Assembly: GCA_046730395.1 (NCBI GenBank)
Contig: JBKPIV010000013.1
Span: 1 to 64,000 of the forward strand
From: AC-56 sp046730395
Lineage (GTDB): Bacteria > Actinomycetota > Thermoleophilia > Solirubrobacterales > 70-9
Length of the DNA stretch: 64,000 nt
Reading direction: 5' to 3'
Shown one piece after another: positions 33,009 to 43,642 of the stretch (positions are counted from its first letter, which is position 1; every line of letters starts with the position of its first letter). The notes under the pieces are model-generated. The model was not told where the DNA came from, made no database searches, and worked only from the letters and a program-made list of their open reading frames with translations. Made by a program: the position numbers and the translations under genes.

Positions 33009-33366
33009 GGGGCCGACAGGCATCGATTCGGTCGTTCCGTGCGATCGGTTGCAGGTCGAGGTTCCCGGAGGCCTCGTTAAACACCGGGAAAACCAATAAG
33101 TGCGGACCACGAGTTCGCCCTCGCCGCTTAGCTCAAACTAAGTAGGTGAGAGTCGGCCCTCTCTCGGCCCGTGGGGAGGGGCACCGGCTTCAGAAACGGG
33201 CTTGCCCGACGCGGTTCGTCCTCGCCGCCAGGGGACATCTCAGGGGACTGGCCTTCCGGACTCACCCGCCGGCGCGGACCCGGAAGGCGAGACCGAAGCG
33301 CCGGCTAAGCCTGTAGACGCCTTCGCATCGAGACCGAAGACGAGGGTTCGAATCCCTCCGGCTCCA
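33009..33366 (+). ncRNA. ssrA: tmRNA (SsrA)
   Basis: The 5' end GGGGCCG (33009-33015) pairs with CGGCTCC (33359-33365) to form the tRNA-like acceptor stem. The T arm GAGGG-TTCGAAT-CCCTC ends just before it. Position 33366 (A) is the discriminator; the genome continues with CTC, so CCA must be added afterwards. About 93 bases in, an open frame GCG GAC CAC GAG TTC GCC CTC GCC GCT TAG (33102-33131) encodes a tag ending ALAA. Downstream G/C-rich pseudoknot-like sequence fills the rest. tmRNA with SmpB rescues stalled ribosomes and marks the product for proteolysis (Lon, Clp). Confidence 0.93.
33102..33131 (+). other. tmRNA-encoded proteolysis tag ...ADHEFALAA
   Basis: The frame closes with TAG after ALAA, the usual recognition end of SsrA tags. 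If the resume codon is GCG 33102, the tag is ADHEFALAA (9 residues, preceded by AUAAGU, close to the E. coli UAGUC context). An earlier resume codon, e.g. GGA 33087, would give GKPISADHEFALAA. The true start cannot be settled by reading. Confidence 0.75.
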
Positions 33367-33368
33367 CT

Positions 33369-34305
33369 CTCCCGGGAACGCCGAATACCTCGATTAGGTT
33401 TCGGTCGTACGCGCTTTTGCCTGGCGTTCTCAGCGGTGTTCAGCGCGCGTTCAATTTGGGCTGTCCTCCGCTTGCCCGTTATCGGTTTGATCGCCCGCAT
33501 GAGGGCGGCGGCTCCACTCCCTGACCGAAGTACCTGCCAGAGAGGCGACCAACCTCGACTGACCGCCCGGGAGTCACGGTGGCCCAGAGGCTTGACCTGC
33601 AGAAGCCGGCCGACTTCCTCGATGACGTCCCGGTCACGAGTGTGGGCTCCGACCCGGGCGTGTCTGGGATTGGATGGAGGCCGGGGCCACGAAGCTGCCC
33701 TCTCCCTCCGGCCACCCTGCAAGCCAGTACAGCTCGAGCGCGGAGAGCGCAACCGGAGGAGTGAGATTTGGCAACCAGCCGGCGGGATCTCGCCAGGGCG
33801 TGCTTGGCGGCTCGGCATAGATCCTGCCGCTGAGGACCCTGCGGATCGTAGGGTGGGACACCCGGTACCGTCGGGCGAGTGACGCTGCCGAAGCGCCGCC
33901 CGCTTGCTGGCGGCGGATGTCCTCGGCCTTCGCGTACCTGAGCTTCCGTTCGGGAGGTACGAACAGGGCGAGAGCTTGGTCGATCGCCGCCCGCCTTGGA
34001 GCGCCCATCATCGGCCGAATGTCGGTCATCAGGCGAGCCGCGCGTGATCCTTTGATCGTGGCCGCATACTCGGTTCGGTACCGCCCCTTGTCGATGACGA
34101 TCACCGCCGTTCCGAATCGCTCCGCTACCCGATCGATGACGTCCCGGTCCGTCATACGACATGAGACAACGGGAGATCGCGGGTTCGATGGAGGAGGGCG
34201 GAGGAAGGTGCCTTCAGCTTCGAGAAGCCCAGCGAGCCAGACGAAGGACCGCGATGCCTGCTCGATACGGGGCGTAAGGACTGCGTTCGCGACACCATGA
34301 GGCGA
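33369..34305 (-). pseudogene. Decayed LAGLIDADG-HTH-LAGLIDADG homing endonuclease beside tmRNA
   Basis: On the minus strand the frame from about 34305 shows WLAGLLEAEGTFL (first LAGLIDADG helix), TDRDVIDRVAERFG...GRYRTEYAATIKGSRAARLMTDIRPMMGAPRR, then a helix-turn-helix (GGASAASLARRYRVSHPTIRRVLSG), then a second helix LYWLAGWPEGEGSFV. This frame stops at 33634. The second domain continues in the -1 frame: HTRDRDVIEEVGRLLQV...SGSGAAALMRAIKPITGKRRTAQIERAL. So a frameshift splits it near 33650-33680. There is also no ATG/GTG/TTG before the first motif (the first ATG is 34155, after it). I call it inactive. It ends within bases of the tmRNA 3' end, a classic insertion site. Confidence 0.7.
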
Positions 34306-34391
34306 TCATATGTTCGGGTCGGCGTCAAGCCGGCGAGGAGGTCTGGCCTGACCTGAGCGGCCGGTTCACCGCAGGCTTCAGCTCGCCCGAA

Positions 34392-35165
34392 CTACTTGAT
34401 CGTGAACGACGGGATCGCGGTGATCGTTTGGTTGCCGCTCTTTTCACGGGCCAGCACCTCGCCCCCGCCCTCGCTCCCGGGCTTCAGGAACTGTGGCGGA
34501 ATGTCAGCGCTGGTGGCGCTGGGCGGCAGGTCCATGCTCAGCTCGCGGTTCCCTTGACTCATGTTCACGATGTAGCGGACGATCTTGATCCCGCGGGGTT
34601 TCGTCACCGGCTTCCAGGTCACGGTCAGGTTGTTCCGGTTCACCTGCGCGCCCTCGGTCGGGAAGGTCACATTCGGCCCGTGCGGCACCCGGTGGGAGAA
34701 CCTGTCGGAGCCCACCAGTCTGCGGCCGTTGATCGTGCGTCCTCTGAACGTGTACTTGCCCTCCGGGAACCGCTTCTTGAAGGCGCTGAACGAGAATCGT
34801 TGGAACGGAGGCTCGTTGCTCTCCAGGAACAGCTCGCCCAGCCCAAATCCGTGAAGCCGGCTCTTCGTGTTCACGGCCATCAGCTTCCGTCCCTGCGGGT
34901 CGCGGAGCCGGAACCCGTTCCACGCCGGGTCGTTGTCGAGGCTCATCTGCAGGCCGGCGTCTCCGTCCGTCGCGTTGTACTCGATGTACAGATCGTGCAC
35001 CTCGAACTTCCGGGGCTTCTTCTGCCCCGCGGCCTGAACAGGCCCGGCGGGCGTCGCTGCACCGGCCGTCGCCCGGCTCACGCGGCCGGCACTCGTGGCG
35101 GCGAGCGCGCCGGCCGAGGCCGTGGCGAGCGTGATCAGCGCGACGACTCCGAGCTTACGGGTCAT
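34392..35165 (-). CDS. Secreted protein of unknown function with Fn3/Ig-like C-terminal region
   Basis: 257 residues with a clear Sec signal peptide (MTRKLGVVALITLATASAGALAATSAG). The mature protein starts basic (QKKPRKFEVHDLYIEYNATDGDAGLQMSLD), continues DPQGRKLMAVNTKSRLHGFGLGELFLESNEP, and ends with VNRNNLTVTWKPVTKPRGIKIVRYIVNMSQG, the strand pattern of a fibronectin type III-like domain (PxxLTVTWxPV). No catalytic motif, no Cys. It is divergent from the DUF899 gene. Function unknown; extracellular binding is a reasonable guess. Confidence 0.65.
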   Translation of the reverse strand: MTRKLGVVALITLATASAGALAATSAGRVSRATAGAATPAGPVQAAGQKKPRKFEVHDLYIEYNATDGDAGLQMSLDNDPAWNGFRLRDPQGRKLMAVNTKSRLHGFGLGELFLESNEPPFQRFSFSAFKKRFPEGKYTFRGRTINGRRLVGSDRFSHRVPHGPNVTFPTEGAQVNRNNLTVTWKPVTKPRGIKIVRYIVNMSQGNRELSMDLPPSATSADIPPQFLKPGSEGGGEVLAREKSGNQTITAIPSFTIK

Positions 35166-35278
35166 CTCCCAACCTCCTTGACACCCTGGATGATCGACCC
35201 GCCGACGATGGTGGAACAGAATGAAATGAAGATGAAACCCGCAGCCGTGACGCGGGGCGAGATCGGAACGGAGGAACC

Positions 35279-36007
35279 ATGAGCATCACGTTCCCAGGGG
35301 AGTCAGCGGAGTACCGGGCGGCGCGCGAGCGGCTGCTCGAGCAGGAAATCGAGCTGCGCCGCGCCATGGAGGCGGTGGCCGCTGCCAGGCGGGAACTTCC
35401 GCGCGGCGGAGCCGTCCCCCAGGACTACGTCTTCCAGGGTGCGGGCGCGGACGGTGCGCCGACCGACGTGAAGATGTCGGAGCTGTTCGCGCCCGGAAAG
35501 GACTCGCTGGTGATCTACAGCTTCATGTTTCCGCGCGACCCCGGCGATGAGCGGCCCGGTCCCGACGCCGGACAGACCGCGCTCTTGCCGCTCGCGGAAG
35601 GCCCTTGCCCATCATGCGTTGCGTTCCTCGACCAGCTCGACGGCGCTGCCGAGCACGCGACTCAGCACCTCAACCTCGCGGTCGTCGCGAAGGCTCCGCT
35701 GCCGCGCGTCCTCACCTTCGCCGAGGAGCGCGGCTGGCGGCGGCTACGCCTATTGTCCTCGGCCGCCAACACCTACAACCGCGACTATCTTGCGGAGACC
35801 GCGGAGGGGGCACAACGGCCGATGCTGACCGTGCTCCACCGCGATGGAGACGTGATCCGCCACTTTTGGAGCTCGGAGCTCTTCTACGCGCCCTGGGACC
35901 CGGGCCAGGATCCGCGCCACGTTGGCACCCTCGAGCCCGTCTGGAACCTCTTCGATCTGACGCCGGAGGGACGGCCGGACTGGGATGAGCAGCTGAGCTA
36001 TGGCTGA
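35279..36007 (+). CDS. DUF899-family thioredoxin-like protein
   Basis: 242 residues matching the DUF899 family: EYRAARERLLEQEIELRRAMEAVAAARRELPRGG at the N-terminus, VKMSELFAPGKDSLVIYSFMFPRD, the C-x-x-C motif EGPCPSCVAFLDQLDG, SSAANTYNRDY, and the end VWNLFDLTPEGRPDWDEQLSYG. The fold is thioredoxin-like, and the CPSC pair suggests a thiol-based redox role, though no activity is established for the family. ATG with a GGAGGAACC site. The MFS gene follows after 24 nt. Confidence 0.85.
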   Translation: MSITFPGESAEYRAARERLLEQEIELRRAMEAVAAARRELPRGGAVPQDYVFQGAGADGAPTDVKMSELFAPGKDSLVIYSFMFPRDPGDERPGPDAGQTALLPLAEGPCPSCVAFLDQLDGAAEHATQHLNLAVVAKAPLPRVLTFAEERGWRRLRLLSSAANTYNRDYLAETAEGAQRPMLTVLHRDGDVIRHFWSSELFYAPWDPGQDPRHVGTLEPVWNLFDLTPEGRPDWDEQLSYG

Positions 36008-36031
36008 CCAGCGAGGTGGCACAGCGACGTC

Positions 36032-37414
36032 GTGAAGCAAGAGCTTTCCCCGCACGCGGTCCGCGCCGCGCTTGCGGTCGCCGTGGGCCTCGTGCTCGCC
36101 GACTCCTCGGTGGTGGTCCTCGCGCTGCCCGAGATCTACCGCGACTTCAACGTTTCGGTGAACGCCGTGGTGTGGGTCCTTGTGGCCTTCAACCTCGTGC
36201 TCGCCGCGACGGCGGTCCCGGCCGCGCTAGTGGCACGCGGGTTGGGCCCGGCACGGGTCACCTCGGCGGGACTCGCTTTGCTCGCCCTCGGCGGTCTCCT
36301 CTGTGGTCTTTCGACCTCGCTGGCGCTGCTGATCGCCGCTCGCTGCTTGCAGGCCATCGGCGGCGCCGCTGCCGTCACGGGCGCGCTCGAACTGATGCCG
36401 GATGCGGTCGGGTCGGAGCGGCGCGCGGCCACCGTCTGGGCGACGGCCGGTGCGATCGGTGCGGCGCTCGGACCGGCGGCCGGCGGCCTCCTCACCGAGC
36501 TCGTTTCCTGGCAGTCGGTCTTCCTCGTCCAGGTGCCGCTGGCGATCGCCGTCGCGATCCCGGTGGTCGCCGTCGGCCGCCTGGAATCGACCGATGCGAC
36601 GCGGCGCGCCGAGCTTCGCGAGACCGGGCGGCCGCATCTCGCCGCGAACCTCGCTCTGGGCCTGGTTTCGGCGGCCCTGGCGGCGGCGCTCTTCCTGATC
36701 GTCCTGTTGTTGATCGAGGGCTGGCGGCATTCGCCCATCGTCGCGGCCCTGGCGGTGTCGGTGATGCCAGTCGCCGCCGTGGGCGCCCGTCCGCTTGCCC
36801 GGGCCGTCGCCGAGGCCCGCGCGCGCGCAGCCGCCGGAGCGATTCTGGTGGCCGGCGGGCTCACTGGATTGGGACTGCTTCCGAGGGCGCTGATAGTCGC
36901 GACGCTGCCTTCGCAGATCCTGGTCGGCGCCGGTCTGACGCTGGTGCTCTCAGCCTTGACCGAGACCGCGCTGGAGGGCCAGGCGCCGCAGGCGATCCAC
37001 GGCGGTTGGACCATCGCAGCCCGGCACGCGGGGGTCGTAGTGGGACTCCTCGTGCTCACGCCGATCTTCACCGCCGACCTCGTCACTCAGCGCGATGCCG
37101 CAGAGCAGGCGGGAACGGCCGCGCTGCTCGACGCCGACCTGCCGGCCACGTTCAAGATCGACCTCGCGGGGCGTCTCAGCGATGAGCTCTCCGCCGAGCG
37201 CGGCAAGGTGCCGGTGGTCCAGCCCGCGTTCGATCCCCTTCCGGACGATCCGACCGAGCGCGCCGGGGCGCTGCGGCTCGAGAGCACACTCCAAGACGAG
37301 CTCGACCGTGCCGCGACCCACGCGTTCAGCCACTCGTTTCTGGTCGCTGCCGGCTTCGCCCTCGCGGCGCTCCTCCCGATCGGCCTCGGACGAAGGAGGG
37401 CGATCATCCTGTGA
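36032..37414 (+). CDS. MFS transporter (drug:H+ antiporter-like)
   Basis: 460 residues with about 12-14 membrane helices. Early motif LVLADSSVVVLALPEIYRDF and the helix-5-type stretch GAIGAALGPAAGGLLTELVSWQSVFLVQVPLAI are typical of the DHA2/EmrB-like branch of the major facilitator superfamily. A hydrophilic segment of about 75 residues (from about 355) separates the last helix from the rest, unusual for the family. Likely exports a small molecule by proton antiport; substrate unknown. GTG start. The next gene begins within its stop codon. Confidence 0.82.
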   Translation: MKQELSPHAVRAALAVAVGLVLADSSVVVLALPEIYRDFNVSVNAVVWVLVAFNLVLAATAVPAALVARGLGPARVTSAGLALLALGGLLCGLSTSLALLIAARCLQAIGGAAAVTGALELMPDAVGSERRAATVWATAGAIGAALGPAAGGLLTELVSWQSVFLVQVPLAIAVAIPVVAVGRLESTDATRRAELRETGRPHLAANLALGLVSAALAAALFLIVLLLIEGWRHSPIVAALAVSVMPVAAVGARPLARAVAEARARAAAGAILVAGGLTGLGLLPRALIVATLPSQILVGAGLTLVLSALTETALEGQAPQAIHGGWTIAARHAGVVVGLLVLTPIFTADLVTQRDAAEQAGTAALLDADLPATFKIDLAGRLSDELSAERGKVPVVQPAFDPLPDDPTERAGALRLESTLQDELDRAATHAFSHSFLVAAGFALAALLPIGLGRRRAIIL

Positions 37415-37905
37415 GGCCCCGCGTACTCCTCGCCGGCGCCGTCATCGCCTCGGTGGCGCTGGTTCTCACCTCGCTGGCGCTGGGCGGCGGGTCATACGAG
37501 CCGAAGCCAGTCCAGGATCCGTGCCAGCCGCGCCCCTGGCGGTCGCCGCAGGGCCTCGACCAGATCGCCCAGCAGCTGACGCTCTCAGCGCTCGACGGCG
37601 CCGCCTGCGAGCTCCATGTCTCGCGCGAGACCCTGGTCCTCGCCCTGGGAACCCCCGAGGGGCGATCCAGGTTCGCGCACGACCCACGGCTCGCGGCCGC
37701 GCTCCGGGCCGGCCTGGTTCGCGCCGTCGACGACGCTGAGCGCGCGGGCGCGATACCCGGCATCGTCGCCGACGGTCTGCGAGCGGCAGCTCGAAGCCTC
37801 CCCGCCGACCAGCTGGTCGCCGCGGTGATGAATGCCTCCAACCTGCTCGACCAGGCGACCGGGGTGCTAGGTCCGTTGGGCGGGTTCCTCGGGCGCCTTG
37901 GATGA
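37411..37905 (+). CDS. Small exported/anchored protein of unknown function
   Basis: 164 residues. An N-terminal hydrophobic segment (VLLAGAVIASVALVLTSLALGGG) is a signal or anchor. The mature part has two Cys (DPCQPRPW, GAACELH) that may pair, then an alpha-helical Ala/Leu-rich region. The GTG at 37411 overlaps the MFS stop by 4 nt (GTGA), so it is translationally coupled to the transporter and may be its accessory subunit. No family recognised. Confidence 0.6.
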   Translation: MRPRVLLAGAVIASVALVLTSLALGGGSYEPKPVQDPCQPRPWRSPQGLDQIAQQLTLSALDGAACELHVSRETLVLALGTPEGRSRFAHDPRLAAALRAGLVRAVDDAERAGAIPGIVADGLRAAARSLPADQLVAAVMNASNLLDQATGVLGPLGGFLGRLG

Positions 37906-37950
37906 GATGAGCGCGGCCGCTTGCATCACGCCCGCTACGGTGATCGCGGG

Positions 37951-38316
37951 ATGACCGATGCGGAGGAGATCCTGCGATCGGCCTACAGGGCCTTCAACGC
38001 CCGGGACGTCGAGGCCGCGCTGGAGCTGATGCATCCCGACGTCGACTGGCCGAACGCGTGGGAGGGCGGTCGCGTGCTCGGCCGCCGGGCCGTAGCCGAC
38101 TACTGGAAGCGGCAATTCTCGGCGATCTCCAGCCGGGTGGAGCCACGGACGTTCACCCAGGAACCCGACGGCAGCATCACCGTCGACGTCCACCAGGTGG
38201 TTCACGACGCCAAGACCGGTGAGCTGCTGTCCGACTCTCAGGTCCAACACCGCTACTGGCTCGAGGCCGGCCTCGTCGTCCGGATGGACGTACGGGAGTC
38301 AGCCGACGCGCCGTAG
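37951..38316 (+). CDS. NTF2-like (SnoaL) protein
   Basis: 121 residues: AEEILRSAYRAFNARDVEAALELMHPDVDWPN, then YWKRQFSAI and the final strands VQHRYWLEAGLVVRMDVRE. This is the small SnoaL-like single domain. Typical members bind small ligands or isomerise ketosteroid-like substrates; no function can be assigned. The ATG at 37951 is preceded by TACGGT 9 nt away. It is 3 bp from the convergent NADP-binding gene. Confidence 0.72.
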   Translation: MTDAEEILRSAYRAFNARDVEAALELMHPDVDWPNAWEGGRVLGRRAVADYWKRQFSAISSRVEPRTFTQEPDGSITVDVHQVVHDAKTGELLSDSQVQHRYWLEAGLVVRMDVRESADAP

Positions 38317-38319
38317 TCT

Positions 38320-38949
38320 TCAGGCCGCGAGCGTCTCCTTCGCCCCCGCGAGCGTCAGCTCCTCACCGTAGATCGGGGAGCCTGGTTGCTGGCGCCGACC
38401 ACCGTCGGCGAGCGAGCCGGTGTCGATCGCCGCGAAGCCGATCTCCTCGATCAAATCGATGACCCGCCGCTTCGCCTCCTGATCGTCTCCTGCCACGAAC
38501 AGCGTCAGCCGTTCTCCCGCAGGGGCCTCGGGCTGGGCCTTCTCGGCCAGGTTCCGCGCGTAGATCGTGTTGAAGGCCTTGATCACGGCGGCGCCGGGGA
38601 GCTGCCGAGCGAGAAGCTCGCTGGAGGTCGTCTCGTCCGCGTCCAGCTCAGGGATCTGGCCGTCGCGGCTTGGGTAGTAGTTGTTCGCATCGATCACGAC
38701 CTTGCCCGCGAACGGGTCCGGCGGCAGCTCACCGATGCGTCCCAGCGGGATCGCCACGAGGACGAGGTCGCCGAACCGCGCCGCGTCCTCCACCGTCGCA
38801 GGGTGCGCCCGATTGCCCAGCTCGGCGACCATGTCGGTGAGGGTCTCGGGGCCGCGGGAATTGGCGATTGCGACCTCGTGCCGCGCGCGGGTGAACTGGC
38901 TGGCGGCCGCCGAGCCGATGTTTCCGCTTCCGATCACTCCGATCCTCAT
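38320..38949 (-). CDS. NADP-binding reductase resembling F420-dependent NADP reductase
   Basis: 209 residues. The Rossmann start MRIGVIGSGNIGSAAASQFTRARHEVAIANSRGPETL and later GKVVIDANNYYPSRDG, VIKAFNTIYARNL and FVAGDDQEAKRRVIDLIEEIGF match the COG2085 group that includes NADPH:F420 oxidoreductase. That enzyme moves hydride between F420 and NADP; related members act on other substrates. With two deazaflavin-type reductases elsewhere in the window, F420 use is plausible. The ATG at 38949 has a GAAAGGGG site; an upstream ATG at 38988 would overlap the ABC gene. Confidence 0.75.
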   Translation of the reverse strand: MRIGVIGSGNIGSAAASQFTRARHEVAIANSRGPETLTDMVAELGNRAHPATVEDAARFGDLVLVAIPLGRIGELPPDPFAGKVVIDANNYYPSRDGQIPELDADETTSSELLARQLPGAAVIKAFNTIYARNLAEKAQPEAPAGERLTLFVAGDDQEAKRRVIDLIEEIGFAAIDTGSLADGGRRQQPGSPIYGEELTLAGAKETLAA

Positions 38950-38984
38950 CGTTGCCCCTTTCTCACGCTCGTTCCAGACTGCGT

Positions 38985-40769
38985 TCACGCCGCGATCGCC
39001 CGCTCGTGGCTTTGCAGGTCCACCATCGCGGCGTAGCGATCCCCCAGGTCGAGAAGTTCGTCGTGACTGCCGAGCTCGGCGACGCCGCCGTTCTCCACCA
39101 CCGCGATCTGCTCCGCCCTGCGTACGGTGGACAGCCGATGGGCGATCGCGATCACCGTGCGGCCGGTGGCAAGCCGGTCGAGCGCCTCCTGGACCGCCCG
39201 CTCCGTTTGCGCGTCGAGGGCGCTGGTGGCCTCGTCGAGGATCAGGACGGGCGGGTTCCGTAGGATGGCTCGCGCGATCGCGATCCGCTGCTTCTCGCCG
39301 CCCGAGAAGCGATACCCGCGCTCGCCGACGATCGTCTCGTAGCCCTCGGGAAGGGACGAGATCAGCTCGTCAATCTGGGCCGCGCGAGCGGCGTCGGTGA
39401 CCTCCGCGTCGCCGGCGTCCGGGCGGGCGAAGCGCAGGTTCTCGCGCACCGAGGCGTGAAATAGGTAGGTCTCCTGCGAGACCACACCGACGATTGCCGA
39501 CAAGCTCCGAAGCGACAGGTCGCGAACGTCGATGCCGTCGATCGCCACCGCGCCCTCGTGCGGCTCGTACAGCCTCGCCAGCAGGTACGCGAGGGTGGTC
39601 TTCCCGGCGCCGGTCTCGCCAACGAGCGCGAGGGTCGTGCCGGGCGGGACCGTGAGGTCCACGTCGCGAAGGGTCCAGTCGGCGTCGGGCTCGTAGCGGA
39701 ACGACACTCCCTGGAAGCTCACCTCGCCCCGGACCTCGCGGGCCGGGATGTCGAGCGCGCCGGGACGCTCGCGGATCTCCACCGTCTCGTCGAGATAGTC
39801 GAAGACCCGCTCGAACAGCGCCAGCGAGCTTTGCACGTCCACGCCGATCGAGAGCAGCGACTGGATCGGGAAGAACATCCTCGTCTGGAGCGTGGTGAAG
39901 GCGACCAGGGTCCCGATCGTGATCGTTGGCGCGCCGCTGGCGATGCTGAGGCCGGCGAACAGGTAGACGAGCGCGGGCATCGCCGCGAAGGCGATCTGGA
40001 CCGATGCCATCCGCCATCGTCCCGCCATGCGTGACCGGACCTCGAGCTCGGCCAGCTCCGCCGACTCGCGCTCGAAGCGCTCGGCGAGCTCCCCGGAGCG
40101 GCCCATCGTCTTGCCAAGGAGGATCCCGGAGACGGACAGCGACTCCTCGATCAGAGCGGAGATGTCGGCGAGCTGGCCCTGGCGCTGGGCCGTGATGCGA
40201 CGGCGCTCGGCACCGACGCGCCGGGTGAGCCAGACGAAGAACGGCAGGAGCCCGAGCGCGAAGAGCGCCAAGCGCCAATCGAGCAGGAACATGGCGACAC
40301 CGGCGGCGAGGACGGTGGTGACATTGGAGACGATCGAGGTCGCGGTGCTCGTGACGACGCTCTGGACGCCCCCGATGTCGTTGGCGATGCGGGATTGGAT
40401 CTCTCCGGTCCGGGTCCGGGTGAAGAAGGCGAGGGAGAGGCGCTGAAGATGGCGGTAGACGCTCGTCCGGAGATCGTGCATCACCCGCTGCCCGACCGTG
40501 TTGGAGAGCAGCGTCTGCACGACCCCGAGCGCCCCGTTTGCGATCGCAATCCCGATCATCCCCACGACCAGGGCGAGGAGCAGCCCGGTGTTCGCCTCGG
40601 GGATCGCCTGATCGAGGACCGCCCGCAAGAGGAACGGAGACACCATGCCGAGGGCCGCCGAGACTCCGATCAGCCCGAGGACGGAGGCGAGACGCGACCG
40701 GTAGGGCGCGAACAGGCGCAGGAGGCGGCGGCGATCGAGCCGCTGGGCGCCGAGCCGGCGGCTCAGCAC
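38985..40769 (-). CDS. ABC exporter, fused permease and ATPase
   Basis: 594 residues from GTG 40769. Six-helix exporter membrane domain (about 20-300, with the characteristic VIAIANGALGVVQTLLSNTVGQRVMHDLRTSVYRHL coupling region), then a nucleotide-binding domain with Walker A GETGAGKTT, Q-loop SQETYLF, signature FSGGEKQRIAIARA, and Walker B LILDEATSALD. It acts as a homo- or heterodimer and exports lipids, peptides or drugs; substrate not readable. It overlaps the stop of the marR gene by 7 nt (GTGCTGA), so the two are coupled, and MarR probably regulates it. Confidence 0.88.
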   Translation of the reverse strand: MLSRRLGAQRLDRRRLLRLFAPYRSRLASVLGLIGVSAALGMVSPFLLRAVLDQAIPEANTGLLLALVVGMIGIAIANGALGVVQTLLSNTVGQRVMHDLRTSVYRHLQRLSLAFFTRTRTGEIQSRIANDIGGVQSVVTSTATSIVSNVTTVLAAGVAMFLLDWRLALFALGLLPFFVWLTRRVGAERRRITAQRQGQLADISALIEESLSVSGILLGKTMGRSGELAERFERESAELAELEVRSRMAGRWRMASVQIAFAAMPALVYLFAGLSIASGAPTITIGTLVAFTTLQTRMFFPIQSLLSIGVDVQSSLALFERVFDYLDETVEIRERPGALDIPAREVRGEVSFQGVSFRYEPDADWTLRDVDLTVPPGTTLALVGETGAGKTTLAYLLARLYEPHEGAVAIDGIDVRDLSLRSLSAIVGVVSQETYLFHASVRENLRFARPDAGDAEVTDAARAAQIDELISSLPEGYETIVGERGYRFSGGEKQRIAIARAILRNPPVLILDEATSALDAQTERAVQEALDRLATGRTVIAIAHRLSTVRRAEQIAVVENGGVAELGSHDELLDLGDRYAAMVDLQSHERAIAA

Positions 40770-41263
40770 TTGCCGCCTCGCCCAGCGGCGCCCCGGTCGC
40801 ACGTGTGCGCCGTGAGCCGGACCAGGAAGGTGCGGAACTCGCGGCGCTCGGGGTCGCTCAGCGGCCCCAGCAGATCGCTCTCCGCGCGCCTGGTCGCTTC
40901 CCGACCCCGCTCGACCGTCCTGCGGCCCGCCGGCGTGAGCTCGACCCGATGGCGCCGCCGGTCCGTCGGATCCGGCGAGCGGGCAAGGAGACCGCGCCCC
41001 TCGAGCTGATCGAGCAGCGCGACAAGGTTGCTCGGCTGGATCCGCAGCGCGGACGCGAGGTCTCGCTGGGCGATCGGCCCCTGGGCGTCCAGGTGGTGGA
41101 GCACCGCGAACTCAGGCCACCTGAGCCCACTCTCGCGAAGGCCCTGACCCAGACGCCACGCCGAGGCGCGGGCGAGCCGAAAGATCAGGAGCCCGAACCC
41201 GGAGACCAGCGTCGCATCGCCGGCCTCGGCCTCGTGCTTTAGCGGTGTCTCGACGGCAGTCAT
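40763..41263 (-). CDS. MarR-family transcriptional regulator
   Basis: 166 residues from the ATG at 41263. Winged helix-turn-helix: WPEFAVLHHLDAQGPIAQRDLASALRIQPSNLVALLDQLEGRGLLARSPDPTDRRRHRVELTPAGRR, the textbook MarR core, where the wing is DPTDRRRHRVEL. Dimerisation helices flank it. MarR proteins respond to phenolics, oxidants or drugs and usually repress a linked exporter, here the ABC gene it overlaps. It is divergent from lon; the intergenic AT-rich palindrome is a likely operator. Confidence 0.9.
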   Translation of the reverse strand: MTAVETPLKHEAEAGDATLVSGFGLLIFRLARASAWRLGQGLRESGLRWPEFAVLHHLDAQGPIAQRDLASALRIQPSNLVALLDQLEGRGLLARSPDPTDRRRHRVELTPAGRRTVERGREATRRAESDLLGPLSDPERREFRTFLVRLTAHTCDRGAAGRGGKC

Positions 41264-41286
41264 GTGAGGGAGATCACTTATATACC

Positions 41287-41310
41287 ATAACAGTTGGCTA
41301 CTATAGTTAT
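41287..41310. promoter_or_regulatory. AT-rich inverted repeat, candidate MarR operator
   Basis: ATAAC (41287-41291) and GTTAT (41306-41310) are an inverted repeat 14 nt apart, inside an unusually AT-rich stretch (41276-41312). Imperfect outer symmetry (AACaG / TaGTT) extends it. It lies between the divergent marR and lon starts and overlaps a plausible -10 TATAGT (41302-41307) for lon, so binding could affect both. Confidence 0.5.
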
Positions 41311-41346
41311 CGCAGTCGCGCTGAACCCAAGCAAAGGACACGCCTC

Positions 41347-43629
<2,283 letters not shown>

Positions 43630-43642
43630 AGGCGACCCGGCG

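Noticed and set aside
33240..33400. Minus-strand GAGGIRTLVFG-type sequence
   Set aside because: This is the familiar artefact of translating a tRNA/tmRNA T loop backwards, not a protein domain.
33202..33882. Plus-strand frame through tmRNA and its 3' flank
   Set aside because: It covers the tmRNA acceptor/T arm and the antisense of the endonuclease remnant; composition is low-information.
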